The notes under the pieces were generated by a model. That model saw only the letters and a list, made by a program, of their open reading frames with translations. It ran no database searches and was not told where the DNA came from. Both the position numbers and the translations under genes were made by a program. From CBDCWO01 sp965223405 (GTDB taxonomy: Bacteria; Bacteroidota; Bacteroidia; Chitinophagales; Saprospiraceae): a DNA stretch of 64,000 nucleotides. The first letter of the stretch is position 1, and every line of letters starts with the position of its first letter. The stretch covers positions 1-64,000 of the forward strand of contig CBDCWO010000006.1 in the NCBI GenBank assembly GCA_965223405.1. Reading direction: 5' to 3'. Of the stretch, positions 25,925 to 33,400 are shown one piece after another.

Positions 25925-27043
25925 TTATTCAAATCGAACCACCCCCTTGGCATTTTTCCCCTGAAGCATATCTTCAAATGCCAGCTGGAGTTCTTCTAAT
26001 TGATATTCCCTGGTGATCATTTCATCCAACATCAAATCTCCCTTTTGATAAAGTTTCATCAATCTCGGAAAATCAATTTGGGGTTTACATTGTCCATATA
26101 GGGGATTTAGGTAGATCTTATCCCATTCAAATAGTCTCATATCAATGCTTAAAGGTTCCTCGATACCACTAACCTGGATAGCTGTACCGGCATTTCTGAC
26201 CATAGCCAAAGGGGCAGCTCCGAGAGCGGGTATGGCCGTACATTCGAAAGCATAATCCGCTCCCTGCCCTCCAAGCAATATTTTAACCTCTGCCGCTGCT
26301 GCACTCAAATCCGCGTCTGAAGGGCTGGCAAGGATCTCATCGGTTGCTCCGAACTGTTTGGCCAACAACAGCTTGTTTTCGTTGATATCAATGGCAATAA
26401 TGGTAGCTGCTCCTGAGATGCGAGCAGCCTGGATTACATTCAGCCCTACTCCACCGCATCCAAGTACGACTACGGAGCTTCCGGTACATACTTTGGCCGC
26501 ATTGACGACTGAGCCATACCCAGTCATTACTCCACAACTGACTATCGAGGCAGCAGAAAAATTTAGATCCGTGGCCTCTACTTTCACCAGGGCCGATTTT
26601 TTGAGCAATGCATATTCACTTAAAGTACCCAGATTGAAAGAACGCTGAATTGGCTGGCCACGCCAAAGTGTGCCCTCGCGATGCGGATGTCCTGTGGTAT
26701 ACCCATTGTCACCAGCGATTACCGGAGAATTGTTTTCACACAGGTGTTGATTTCCAATCTGGCATTGAAAGCAGGTTAGGCAAGGGGTGGCCCAATTCAA
26801 GATCACTTGATCACCTGTGGTATATTCCACAACGCCTTGTCCTACCTCTACCACGACTCCGGCTCCTTCATGGCCCATAACGAGTGGTTTTCCCCATTTC
26901 AGCGAATCGTAATCGGTGTGGCATATTCCAGCGGCTTTAATCTTTACCAATACTTCATCCGGATCAGGTCTTCCAAGGGTTACCTCATCGACAATAAATT
27001 GACCATCCCCGGTAGCAATCGCACACTTAGATCGGGATGTCAT
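25925..27043 (-). CDS. Zinc-dependent alcohol dehydrogenase, class III-like
   Basis: This 372-residue medium-chain dehydrogenase has catalytic zinc ligands in GICHTDYD, MGHEGAGVV and IVSCGVMTGYG, and a four-Cys structural lobe CLTCFQCQIGNQHLC. The NAD loop is VVLGCGGVGLNV. Length and zinc signature fit the class III/formaldehyde-dehydrogenase group, including thiol-dependent forms. It starts 3 bases after the phytanoyl-dioxygenase-like gene, and a putative esterase follows after 60 bases. A chain of oxidative dealkylation, aldehyde oxidation and thioester hydrolysis is possible; the true substrate is unknown. Confidence 0.85.
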   Translation of the reverse strand: MTSRSKCAIATGDGQFIVDEVTLGRPDPDEVLVKIKAAGICHTDYDSLKWGKPLVMGHEGAGVVVEVGQGVVEYTTGDQVILNWATPCLTCFQCQIGNQHLCENNSPVIAGDNGYTTGHPHREGTLWRGQPIQRSFNLGTLSEYALLKKSALVKVEATDLNFSAASIVSCGVMTGYGSVVNAAKVCTGSSVVVLGCGGVGLNVIQAARISGAATIIAIDINENKLLLAKQFGATDEILASPSDADLSAAAAEVKILLGGQGADYAFECTAIPALGAAPLAMVRNAGTAIQVSGIEEPLSIDMRLFEWDKIYLNPLYGQCKPQIDFPRLMKLYQKGDLMLDEMITREYQLEELQLAFEDMLQGKNAKGVVRFE

Positions 27044-27046
27044 CTT

Positions 27047-27946
27047 CTATTGAATTTGTTTTATGTCAAAAAGGAGTGGAAAAAACCGACCCTCCATTTT
27101 TTGCCCATTGGGTATTTTAGGAACACCAGTTAGTAACACTTCATCGGAATTGGACCGGGTGCCATCGGCAAATACGTTGAGGACAAGAGCCCTCCTGGAG
27201 ATATCGGATTTATTTTCGTAAGACCCATGCACCATCAAAGGGTGATGAAAGGTACCATATCCTTTGGGCATTTCAATAGCCACTTTGTGGTGATATTCCT
27301 CTCTCTGCGATGGATTCAGATAATCCACCAAACTATCCATTTTTCCAGCGAGGTCTATTTTGTCCAGTAATTTCCATTTGTGGCTCTTTGGAATATAGTA
27401 CAGGCATCCATTTTCAGTAGTCGCATCATCCAATCCTACCCAACAGGTTAAATGCTGAATGGGTACGGTTCTGGTCCAATAGCTATAATCCTGATGCCAG
27501 GCAACCACGCCTCCATGTTTGGCCGGTTTGCAAAACAATTGGTCGTGCCAGAATCTGACCGCTTTGTTGCCTAACAGTTGGCAAGCTGCAACTACAAATC
27601 TCGGATTCCAGAGCAGGTCATGAAAACCCTCTGTAATTCGCCAATGCCCCAAAGAATGAAAAAGAACTGTATTAGGATCAGTTGACTCATTGCTGTGGAA
27701 TTCATAAAACAAATCGTGTTTAGGATGCCTGGCAGTATTAATCTCGTCCAATTCAACTCTGAGCTGATCGACCTGATGATCATCCAGAATTTTTACATGG
27801 CTCAAATACCCATTTTCATTAAAAAAATCCACCTGATCATTCGACAATCTATATTGCTGCCAGATTTCTTTTTCCGAGAGTTTTGGAAAAAGGTCACCTA
27901 TCAGTTCATGATATACCGACAGATCTCTGTTTTGCACTGTTGCCAT
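27047..27946 (-). CDS. Phytanoyl-CoA dioxygenase family protein
   Basis: This 299-residue Fe(II)/2-oxoglutarate oxygenase has the metal facial triad H151-x-D153 (AWHQDYSYW) and H240 (PLMVHGSYENKS), with an Arg pair just after (about 251-252) for 2-oxoglutarate binding. The family hydroxylates diverse small molecules, often lipids or secondary metabolites. It is the first gene of a tight operon (3-base gap) with a zinc alcohol dehydrogenase and esterase. Loss of an alkyl group as an aldehyde after hydroxylation would explain those partners. Cytoplasmic, no signal peptide. Confidence 0.88.
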   Translation of the reverse strand: MATVQNRDLSVYHELIGDLFPKLSEKEIWQQYRLSNDQVDFFNENGYLSHVKILDDHQVDQLRVELDEINTARHPKHDLFYEFHSNESTDPNTVLFHSLGHWRITEGFHDLLWNPRFVVAACQLLGNKAVRFWHDQLFCKPAKHGGVVAWHQDYSYWTRTVPIQHLTCWVGLDDATTENGCLYYIPKSHKWKLLDKIDLAGKMDSLVDYLNPSQREEYHHKVAIEMPKGYGTFHHPLMVHGSYENKSDISRRALVLNVFADGTRSNSDEVLLTGVPKIPNGQKMEGRFFPLLFDIKQIQ

Positions 27947-28136
27947 GATTAATCGTTTTATGGATAAAAGTATTTCATTTTACAGATTTCTGTATACGCC
28001 CCGCTCTTAAAAAATTTGATTCTCCCTTTCTGGAACAATCCAAAACAAACTATTCTAAAATTAACCGAAGGATTTTTTGATGCTTGTCTACTAAGGTAAT
28101 ATACACTTAATTCTTTAACTCAAATTTAGGCAAGTC

Positions 28137-28475
28137 ATGAATTTACCAAACATAAAATACATCATAAGTCTCTTACTGGGACTTCTGGCAAGTACCAAGG
28201 AACAGGAAATCCTCACAGTAAATAATTCCTCCGAGACAACATTGCAAAAACAAAATTGTGTGGGTGTGGCCTCTGTGGACGACTCTCGACTGGATTGTTC
28301 GGTGACCCTGCATCGGGAAAACCTGGTTACGATCACCCAAAATGAAATGACCCGGACCATCATTTCAAATGGGATACCAAATCATATGGTTGGACTTTTT
28401 GGAGGAGGAAATGGATCAAAATCAGCTGGACAATGCGATAATACCCAATTGAATTCAGGAATAATTTTTACTTAA
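28137..28475 (+). pseudogene. Truncated YHYH-domain protein
   Basis: This 112-residue frame has a short hydrophobic N-terminus and then TRTIISNGIPNHMVGLFGGGNGS, which looks like the N-terminal signature of secreted YHYH-domain proteins (TRTI.SNGIPNH.VG.F). Those are normally over 250 residues and contain the name-giving YHYH motif further on. Here the frame stops after 33 more residues and no YHYH motif follows in any frame. The 3' part is lost and replaced by the repeat-rich DNA leading to tRNA-Pro. It may still be expressed but is unlikely to be functional. Confidence 0.55.
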
Positions 28476-28576
28476 TAAGCTCTGATAATCACCCTGTAGT
28501 TCAACGGTTTGCAAAGGCAAAATAGTAGAGGTTAAATGATCCAATCTTATCTCTTTTTCATTTTCCGGAAATTATT

Positions 28577-28584
28577 ATCTTTGC
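28577..28584 (+). promoter_or_regulatory. Candidate promoter box upstream of the tRNA-Pro region
   Basis: TATCTTTG matches the TAnnTTTG box. The expected transcription start (about 28590) coincides with the first of two related hairpins. It is the only good promoter box I see before tRNA-Pro, 224 bases upstream of the tRNA. A matching -33 TTG is not evident. Confidence 0.45.
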
Positions 28585-28587
28585 TCC

Positions 28588-28708
28588 TCCTAAATAGTTA
28601 GGAGAACAGTTAATGAGGGATAGTCAAGGCTTCGGAGGACAGAGCCCTCCTTCGTCAAGACTACGGAGGACAGTGCAGTTTGGCAAACATCTCCCAAATA
28701 GTTGGGAG
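28588..28708 (+). repeat. Two covarying hairpins with inner direct repeats
   Basis: Hairpin 1 (28588-28605) has stem CTCCTAA/TTAGGAG; hairpin 2 (28691-28708) has stem CTCCCAA/TTGGGAG. Both share the loop ATAG and a GAACA tail. The single base difference in the stem is matched on the other arm, so pairing is kept. Between them lie two 20-base direct repeats (28623-28642 and 28654-28673, three mismatches) that share CGGAGGACAG. The layout suggests a duplicated structured leader or a small repeat family. Confidence 0.6.
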
Positions 28709-28761
28709 AACAAATTATGAGCATATAATAATTGAATGGATATTCAAAGTATAATTAAACA

Positions 28762-28801
28762 CACCCACTCTCACACTCACACCCACACTCACACCCACAC
28801 C
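28762..28801. repeat. CACTCACACC microsatellite
   Basis: About 40 bases of ACACCC and ACTCAC units directly precede the tRNA-Pro gene. It is a low-complexity tract with no coding sense. Confidence 0.8.
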
Positions 28802-28807
28802 CAATTT

Positions 28808-28882
28808 CGGGGTGTAGCGCAGTCCGGTTAGCGCACCTGCTTTGGGAGCAGGGGGTCGCAGGTTCGAATCCTGCCACCCCGA
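28808..28882 (+). tRNA. tRNA-Pro (anticodon TGG)
   Basis: A full cloverleaf can be drawn: acceptor stem CGGGGTG (28808-28814) with CACCCCG (28875-28881) and discriminator A; TA at positions 8-9; D-arm GCGC...GCGC; anticodon stem CCTGC/GCAGG around loop TTTGGGA (anticodon TGG); variable loop; T-arm with GGTTCGAATCC. CCA is not encoded. A terminator follows after 13 bases. Confidence 0.97.
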
Positions 28883-29084
28883 CCGAAATTTTTCAAGCCA
28901 TTTCGTATCACGAAATGGCTTTTTTTATTTACTGCCATGAGCGGAACTTGCTCCAGTGAATGGATGGAAATAACAAAGCCAAGGCCACAGGCATTGGTCC
29001 GGAATGTTTCGAGAAATCCCCCAAACCAGGATCGATGAAATCAATCCTGCTTGCCCTCGCCGTGAATACTGCGGGGCCACCCCG
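28874..29084 (+). repeat. tRNA-Pro 3'-flank repeat, copy A
   Basis: From the last bases of tRNA-Pro (GCCACCCCGACCGAAATTTT) through the terminator to CGAGAAATCCCC at about 29021, this closely matches 35538-35683. It continues with GGATCGATGAAATCAATCCTG...GGCCACCCCG (29029-29084), which matches the left part of copy B (35491-35546). The unit is thus circularly permuted between the copies. Minus-strand frames across it (ending ASRIDFIDP) are artefacts of the repeat. Confidence 0.75.
28896..28927 (+). terminator. Rho-independent terminator of tRNA-Pro
   Basis: A perfect 11-bp stem (28896-28906 with 28910-28920), loop ATC, and a run of seven T follow the tRNA. A close copy of this hairpin recurs at about 35561-35590 inside a repeated segment. 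Confidence 0.9.
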
Positions 29085-29715
29085 GCAACTGATTATCTGG
29101 TAGTTATGACAATATGTTGCAACTGCTATTTTCATTGGTGTGTAAACAGGGTGTAAACAAAATATCGATTTTGTTACATAACCATTATCGGCAGAAAAAA
29201 CCCTTACAACCGAATAACACAATTAATGTCACCGTTACCGTCCGACATCAATTCTTAACCTGAAGAAACTCTCGCACACCCCACTCTCCGACTGATTGCC
29301 CATAACGCATGATCAATTCTTAACCGCAAGTTGCTCCAGCAGATGTACATTGGCAAAAGAACCTGTCCATATCAAATCCCTCCATCATAGAAAACCATTA
29401 TCGAACCACCAGTGGGACCCCTATTTCAAATAAGAGAAATCGGAGGGAATAGTTCCAAAATTGCAACGAGAGACCATGTTCTACCCTCACGCACGGTAAA
29501 TATACCTTAGGTGGGGGGTATGTTGGGTAGGGGTGTTCTTGATAAATACGGAGTCCTGGTGGATTTTTATAGTTAGAGTCTATAAGAAACAAATGTTATT
29601 TCAGCCAATTATCAAAGACCCATTATCAAAGAACTCATCAAAAACATATATTTATACCAACGAATGCAACGAATCATTAAGTAAACAATTTGGAAATTAA
29701 TCGAAGAAAAATATA
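29085..29715. other. Intergenic region, low-complexity, no gene
   Basis: No supported coding frame. The minus-strand 64-codon frame at 29398-29592 has no family features. ATCAATTCTTAACC occurs twice (about 29248 and 29310), and a G-rich stretch GGTGGGGGGTATGTTGGGTAGGGG lies near 29511. Confidence 0.4.
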
Positions 29716-30198
29716 ATGAACTTCTCAAAAATAGTAGACATATCCCAAGTTATCGGTGTCGTAGCAATTATTGCATCGCTCGTATTTATTGGAATAGAGA
29801 TTAATCACAACACAAAGACTACCAGAGCTTCAATTAGACAATCAATCGCCACCAATGATATCACATACCTTTCAACATATCTTAATTCAGGAATAATTGC
29901 TGAAGCTTTGGCAAAACAAATTGATTCTTTGGAATTAAATACCAAGGAGTTCGAACAAATGGTGATGCAACAATATGTTAATTTTATCGTATTTGAAACT
30001 GCATTTTATAATTACCAATCGGGCTTCGTTGATGAAGGCTTATGGAATAGATATAGAATAATTATATCTGTGCTACTACAAGATGAACCCTTTAAACCCT
30101 ACGCTATTGAAGCTTTAAAGAGGTTCGAGCACACCTTTACCGAAGCCTTTCGTAATGAAGTCAAATCCATAAGTAAAAGCCTTATTCTCACAGAATAA
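29716..30198 (+). CDS. Small membrane-anchored protein of unknown function
   Basis: This 160-residue protein has one N-terminal membrane helix (about 11-30, VIGVVAIIASLVFIGIEI) followed by NHNTKTTRASIRQS. That resembles a widespread group of bacterial proteins with the pattern IG-hydrophobic-L.Y.A.QIRQNT. The rest is alpha-helical with no motif. Its function is unknown. It stands alone between the tRNA-linked repeat and the lipoprotein gene. Confidence 0.6.
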   Translation: MNFSKIVDISQVIGVVAIIASLVFIGIEINHNTKTTRASIRQSIATNDITYLSTYLNSGIIAEALAKQIDSLELNTKEFEQMVMQQYVNFIVFETAFYNYQSGFVDEGLWNRYRIIISVLLQDEPFKPYAIEALKRFEHTFTEAFRNEVKSISKSLILTE

Positions 30199-30362
30199 AA
30201 AGAGGGCTTGAACTTGTCGATCTAACTTTTGTCAGATATAATTCGGGCAATAAACACCCTGTCATAACCTTACCCACAGATCTACCTATCACACCAAAGA
30301 GGAGTATCCTGAGTATTATTGAGTAAGACATAGGATCTTTAGGCCAAATAAATTAGAAATTG

Positions 30363-30860
30363 TTATTCCTGAATTGGGGCAGCTAATGCTGATGTGACCT
30401 TCCATTGCCCATCCTCTTTTATAAATACCACATGCTCAATGTTGGGAAATTCGGGGCCATTGTTCTGGCTAAAAACAAACTCAATCATTGCCCATGCGGT
30501 ATCCCCCTGACGAGAAATAGTCACATCGAATCGGATAGTTTTGAAGTTATAGTTACCCTCAGCAGTTACTAGAGACTTGTATCTTGTTTGAAAAGCATCC
30601 CACCCGTTGAGCCAATCATTGTTAAATGAATGAACTAATCGGAAATCGGGACTCTGGACAAAGTGCTTTGAATAGCTCTCCCAATCTTTAGCCAAAAAGG
30701 TTTCATTAATCTGGTCCCATACGGCACGGACAGCTCTCTTTTCTAAGTCCACTTCTACAGAGCTTAAGGGTTTTAAATTGCAGGCAGTTGCTAGGGCAAG
30801 TATTGCGAAAGGTACGTGTAATTCTAGGCAGTTAATCCTGAGAAATCTCATTGCGATCAT
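30363..30860 (-). CDS. NTF2/SnoaL-like lipoprotein
   Basis: This 165-residue protein carries an N-terminal export sequence with lipobox-like LALATAC. Its mature part has the cone-shaped NTF2 fold pattern: an early helix VRAVWDQINETFLAKDWESYSKHF, then GWDAFQTRYKSL, RFDVTISRQGDTAWAMIEF, and a final HVVFIKEDGQWKVTSA strand pair. The family includes SnoaL-like cyclases and many ligand-binding proteins without catalysis. No catalytic Asp/His pair is evident. The export signal starts several residues in, so an internal start (ATG 30851) is possible. Confidence 0.7.
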   Translation of the reverse strand: MIAMRFLRINCLELHVPFAILALATACNLKPLSSVEVDLEKRAVRAVWDQINETFLAKDWESYSKHFVQSPDFRLVHSFNNDWLNGWDAFQTRYKSLVTAEGNYNFKTIRFDVTISRQGDTAWAMIEFVFSQNNGPEFPNIEHVVFIKEDGQWKVTSALAAPIQE

Positions 30861-31144
30861 GCTTAATCAGATCTAAGTTAGAACTTTTAGATGCAATATC
30901 CAATTATGTCAAGACTTGTAGGATAGGTTTATTTCTCATCCCTGAACCCTAGCGACAACTAGCTGTTAGTTCAATAGTATACGGGCAGAGGGATGGAGTT
31001 TGTGGGGAGCATACATTTTATCAGCATTATGTTCGATATGCCAGGGATAAGGTGGTTGAGTATGAAGCTTCTATCAGCTAGTGTCTTTGATGGGGAACAG
31101 ACGGTTTCTCGGCGAAATGAAACGAATAGTTCAAGATATTTTGA

Positions 31145-33208
31145 TTAAAATGGAAGAGTACCAAACCTCTTCACCAAACTATCATAGATTTCCTTTTCCT
31201 TATTAGCGTATTTCACGAACCTCGCATCATCTCGGATAGGATCATACAGAGGATGCGACAAACTTTTATACCTCTGTATTACGGTTGACCAATTTGGTTC
31301 AGTCGGAGAAATGAAAGACCGTTCCCACTTATCAAATATATATTCCCATTCATTTAATATTGCTTTTACCTCCCAATTATCCATCATTTCAATTTTGTCC
31401 TTTTCACCCGTTGCTGCATAATACAAATCCTCAATATTGTACATTGCAAACCCAGCTTTCTTTCTGCCTTGAATATATTGTCTTGCCTTTTCCAATTCTC
31501 CATTAATTGATAAAGTCAATACATAGGGAAAAACTCCAAAATCCTGGTACCCATTTTTATTTAGTTCCCTACATTTCTCAAACATTTCAATACCTTCTTC
31601 TGTATCCCCTTTCAGCATTAAACATCCGCCATAAAACGCATATTGCCTGGGTTCCAGTGGATCTAATTGTATGCCTTTATCCAGACATTTTATTGCTTGA
31701 TCAAACAATCCACTTTTGTAAAATGGTATTGCAAGGCATAAATAGTAGTATGGGTCTTTGGGATCTAGTTGAACAGCTTTTTTAAAGTGATAAAATTCAT
31801 CCTCCAACGGTCCTGACGTTTTAACAAGAAATGTTGCTTTCATATAATTGGTGAAAGCAGAATTGGAATCCAATTGATAAGCATGGTCGGTATATTCTTC
31901 TCGGAGTCGATATAATTCCTCATCAGGTGCACCTAGCAAACCAAGCTCATAATTAAATATTCTTGCATCAATCAAATCAGCCAATCCTGCATAAGCTTCT
32001 GCGAAGTTTGTATCCAATTCAATAGCTTTTTCATACAATTTATAAGCCCTCATATAGACAACTGAATCAGGCTTGTTCCAGAAATACTCATTGATGGCAA
32101 TATATTTAGCTTCCATGAATTTATCATAGGCCTCCGTACTGGTCGGACGTGTGTCGTGTTCCAACTTGAATTCGAGTTCTTCACTTATAGTGGTAACAAT
32201 GTAGGAGGACAGTTCATCTTGCATGGCAAACATAGATTCTGTTGGCGCAGTTCTATCCAACGTCTCTGCCCAGAGCTGAATACCGTCAGCATTCATTAAC
32301 TGAGCATTCAGTCGCATATTATCACCTATCTTTTGTACACCTGATTTGAGGATAAAGTCCACACCAAAATCATGGGCAATTTCTCGTATCGAAAGCTTAG
32401 TATCCTTGAATTGTTTGGCTGATGATTGTCCGATTACTTGCAATCCTTGAACCGAAGCCAAATTGGTGTTAATCTGGTCGGTCATCGCATCACAAAAGTA
32501 TTCTTGTGCCTTATCGTCGCTCATATTTGTAAACGGCAAGACGAGAATAGAATTGACTCCAGGTTGGTCGTTCGAGGCAATTGAAGGTTTCTTAATGATA
32601 AGATACAGTAGCATCGACAGTGCTACCAAAATACTTATGAACGTCCAGGATACATATTTAGATTTGATCCTACGAGAAGCGCTAACCGTTTGGGAGTAAC
32701 TTTCTGGAATCTTCTCCACTTGAACCGAGTATACTCTAACGGGTTCTTCTACATTCTTGAGCATATGTTCTCCGACGAATGTGGTCTTAATTTCTGATTT
32801 GTTGCGAATGTTCTTATACACAGCTTCCGATACGAGTAACTGTCCTTTCGAAGCGATGCCCTCTATACGCGAAGCTATATTGACCCCATTTCCGTATAGA
32901 TCGTTCCCTTCTACAACCACTTCTCCAAGATGAATTCCAATCCGAAGTTGCAATCCATTTACTTCCTTCAAATCCTGCATAAGCATACCGGCACAATACA
33001 CAGCGTCGGTGGTAGTCTCGAAGCTACACAACATGCCGTCTCCAAGTTCCTTGAGCAAATGACCGTTAAATTGTCCCAGCAATCTTTGATGCAGTTCTCT
33101 GTTCTTATGGAGCAGAGTAAGCGCTACCCTTTCGTCCTTACCCATAAGAGCCGTGTAACCGACAATGTCAGTAAACATAATAACGGCTATGCGTCGAGAC
33201 TGCGCCAT
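31145..33208 (-). CDS. Class III nucleotidyl cyclase with membrane helix and TPR domain
   Basis: In this 687-residue protein, residues 1-165 are an adenylate/guanylate cyclase catalytic domain with both metal Asp residues (D14 in MFTDIVGYT, D57 in LGDGML) and the transition-state pair N110/R114 (NGVNIASRIE). A membrane helix follows at about 188-206. Next comes a FlgO/TolB-like alpha/beta domain (about 220-335; ILVLPFTNMSDDKAQEYFCD), then six or more tetratricopeptide repeats to the end. It should make cAMP or cGMP in the cytoplasm while the TPR part lies across the membrane. It is divergent from a cyclase-less relative. Confidence 0.88.
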   Translation of the reverse strand: MAQSRRIAVIMFTDIVGYTALMGKDERVALTLLHKNRELHQRLLGQFNGHLLKELGDGMLCSFETTTDAVYCAGMLMQDLKEVNGLQLRIGIHLGEVVVEGNDLYGNGVNIASRIEGIASKGQLLVSEAVYKNIRNKSEIKTTFVGEHMLKNVEEPVRVYSVQVEKIPESYSQTVSASRRIKSKYVSWTFISILVALSMLLYLIIKKPSIASNDQPGVNSILVLPFTNMSDDKAQEYFCDAMTDQINTNLASVQGLQVIGQSSAKQFKDTKLSIREIAHDFGVDFILKSGVQKIGDNMRLNAQLMNADGIQLWAETLDRTAPTESMFAMQDELSSYIVTTISEELEFKLEHDTRPTSTEAYDKFMEAKYIAINEYFWNKPDSVVYMRAYKLYEKAIELDTNFAEAYAGLADLIDARIFNYELGLLGAPDEELYRLREEYTDHAYQLDSNSAFTNYMKATFLVKTSGPLEDEFYHFKKAVQLDPKDPYYYLCLAIPFYKSGLFDQAIKCLDKGIQLDPLEPRQYAFYGGCLMLKGDTEEGIEMFEKCRELNKNGYQDFGVFPYVLTLSINGELEKARQYIQGRKKAGFAMYNIEDLYYAATGEKDKIEMMDNWEVKAILNEWEYIFDKWERSFISPTEPNWSTVIQRYKSLSHPLYDPIRDDARFVKYANKEKEIYDSLVKRFGTLPF

Positions 33209-33400
33209 TGGTAGAAAGTTGCTTGTTTAAAGTTAGTAATTTATCGGCGATATTAATACAGATGTTTTCTGTGAGATGCATATGTTCTTTGGGCCAAAGC
33301 ATTTTGCCCAAGAAATTGATGTTTTCTATAATCACAGTCAAACAATGTCAAACAACTTCTTACGGATAACTATAAATAATATTTGCTATTTTTATCACCA

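Noticed and set aside
28762..28801. Possible CRISPR-like short repeats before tRNA-Pro
   Set aside because: It is a simple ACACCC/ACTCAC microsatellite without spacers.
28929..29222. Minus-strand frame ending in ASRIDFIDP-containing product
   Set aside because: It lies across the tRNA-linked repeat and the same peptide reappears at 35391-35771 only because the DNA is repeated; no domain or codon support.
29398..29592. 64-codon minus-strand frame rich in Pro and Tyr
   Set aside because: Derived from G-rich low-complexity DNA; no family features.
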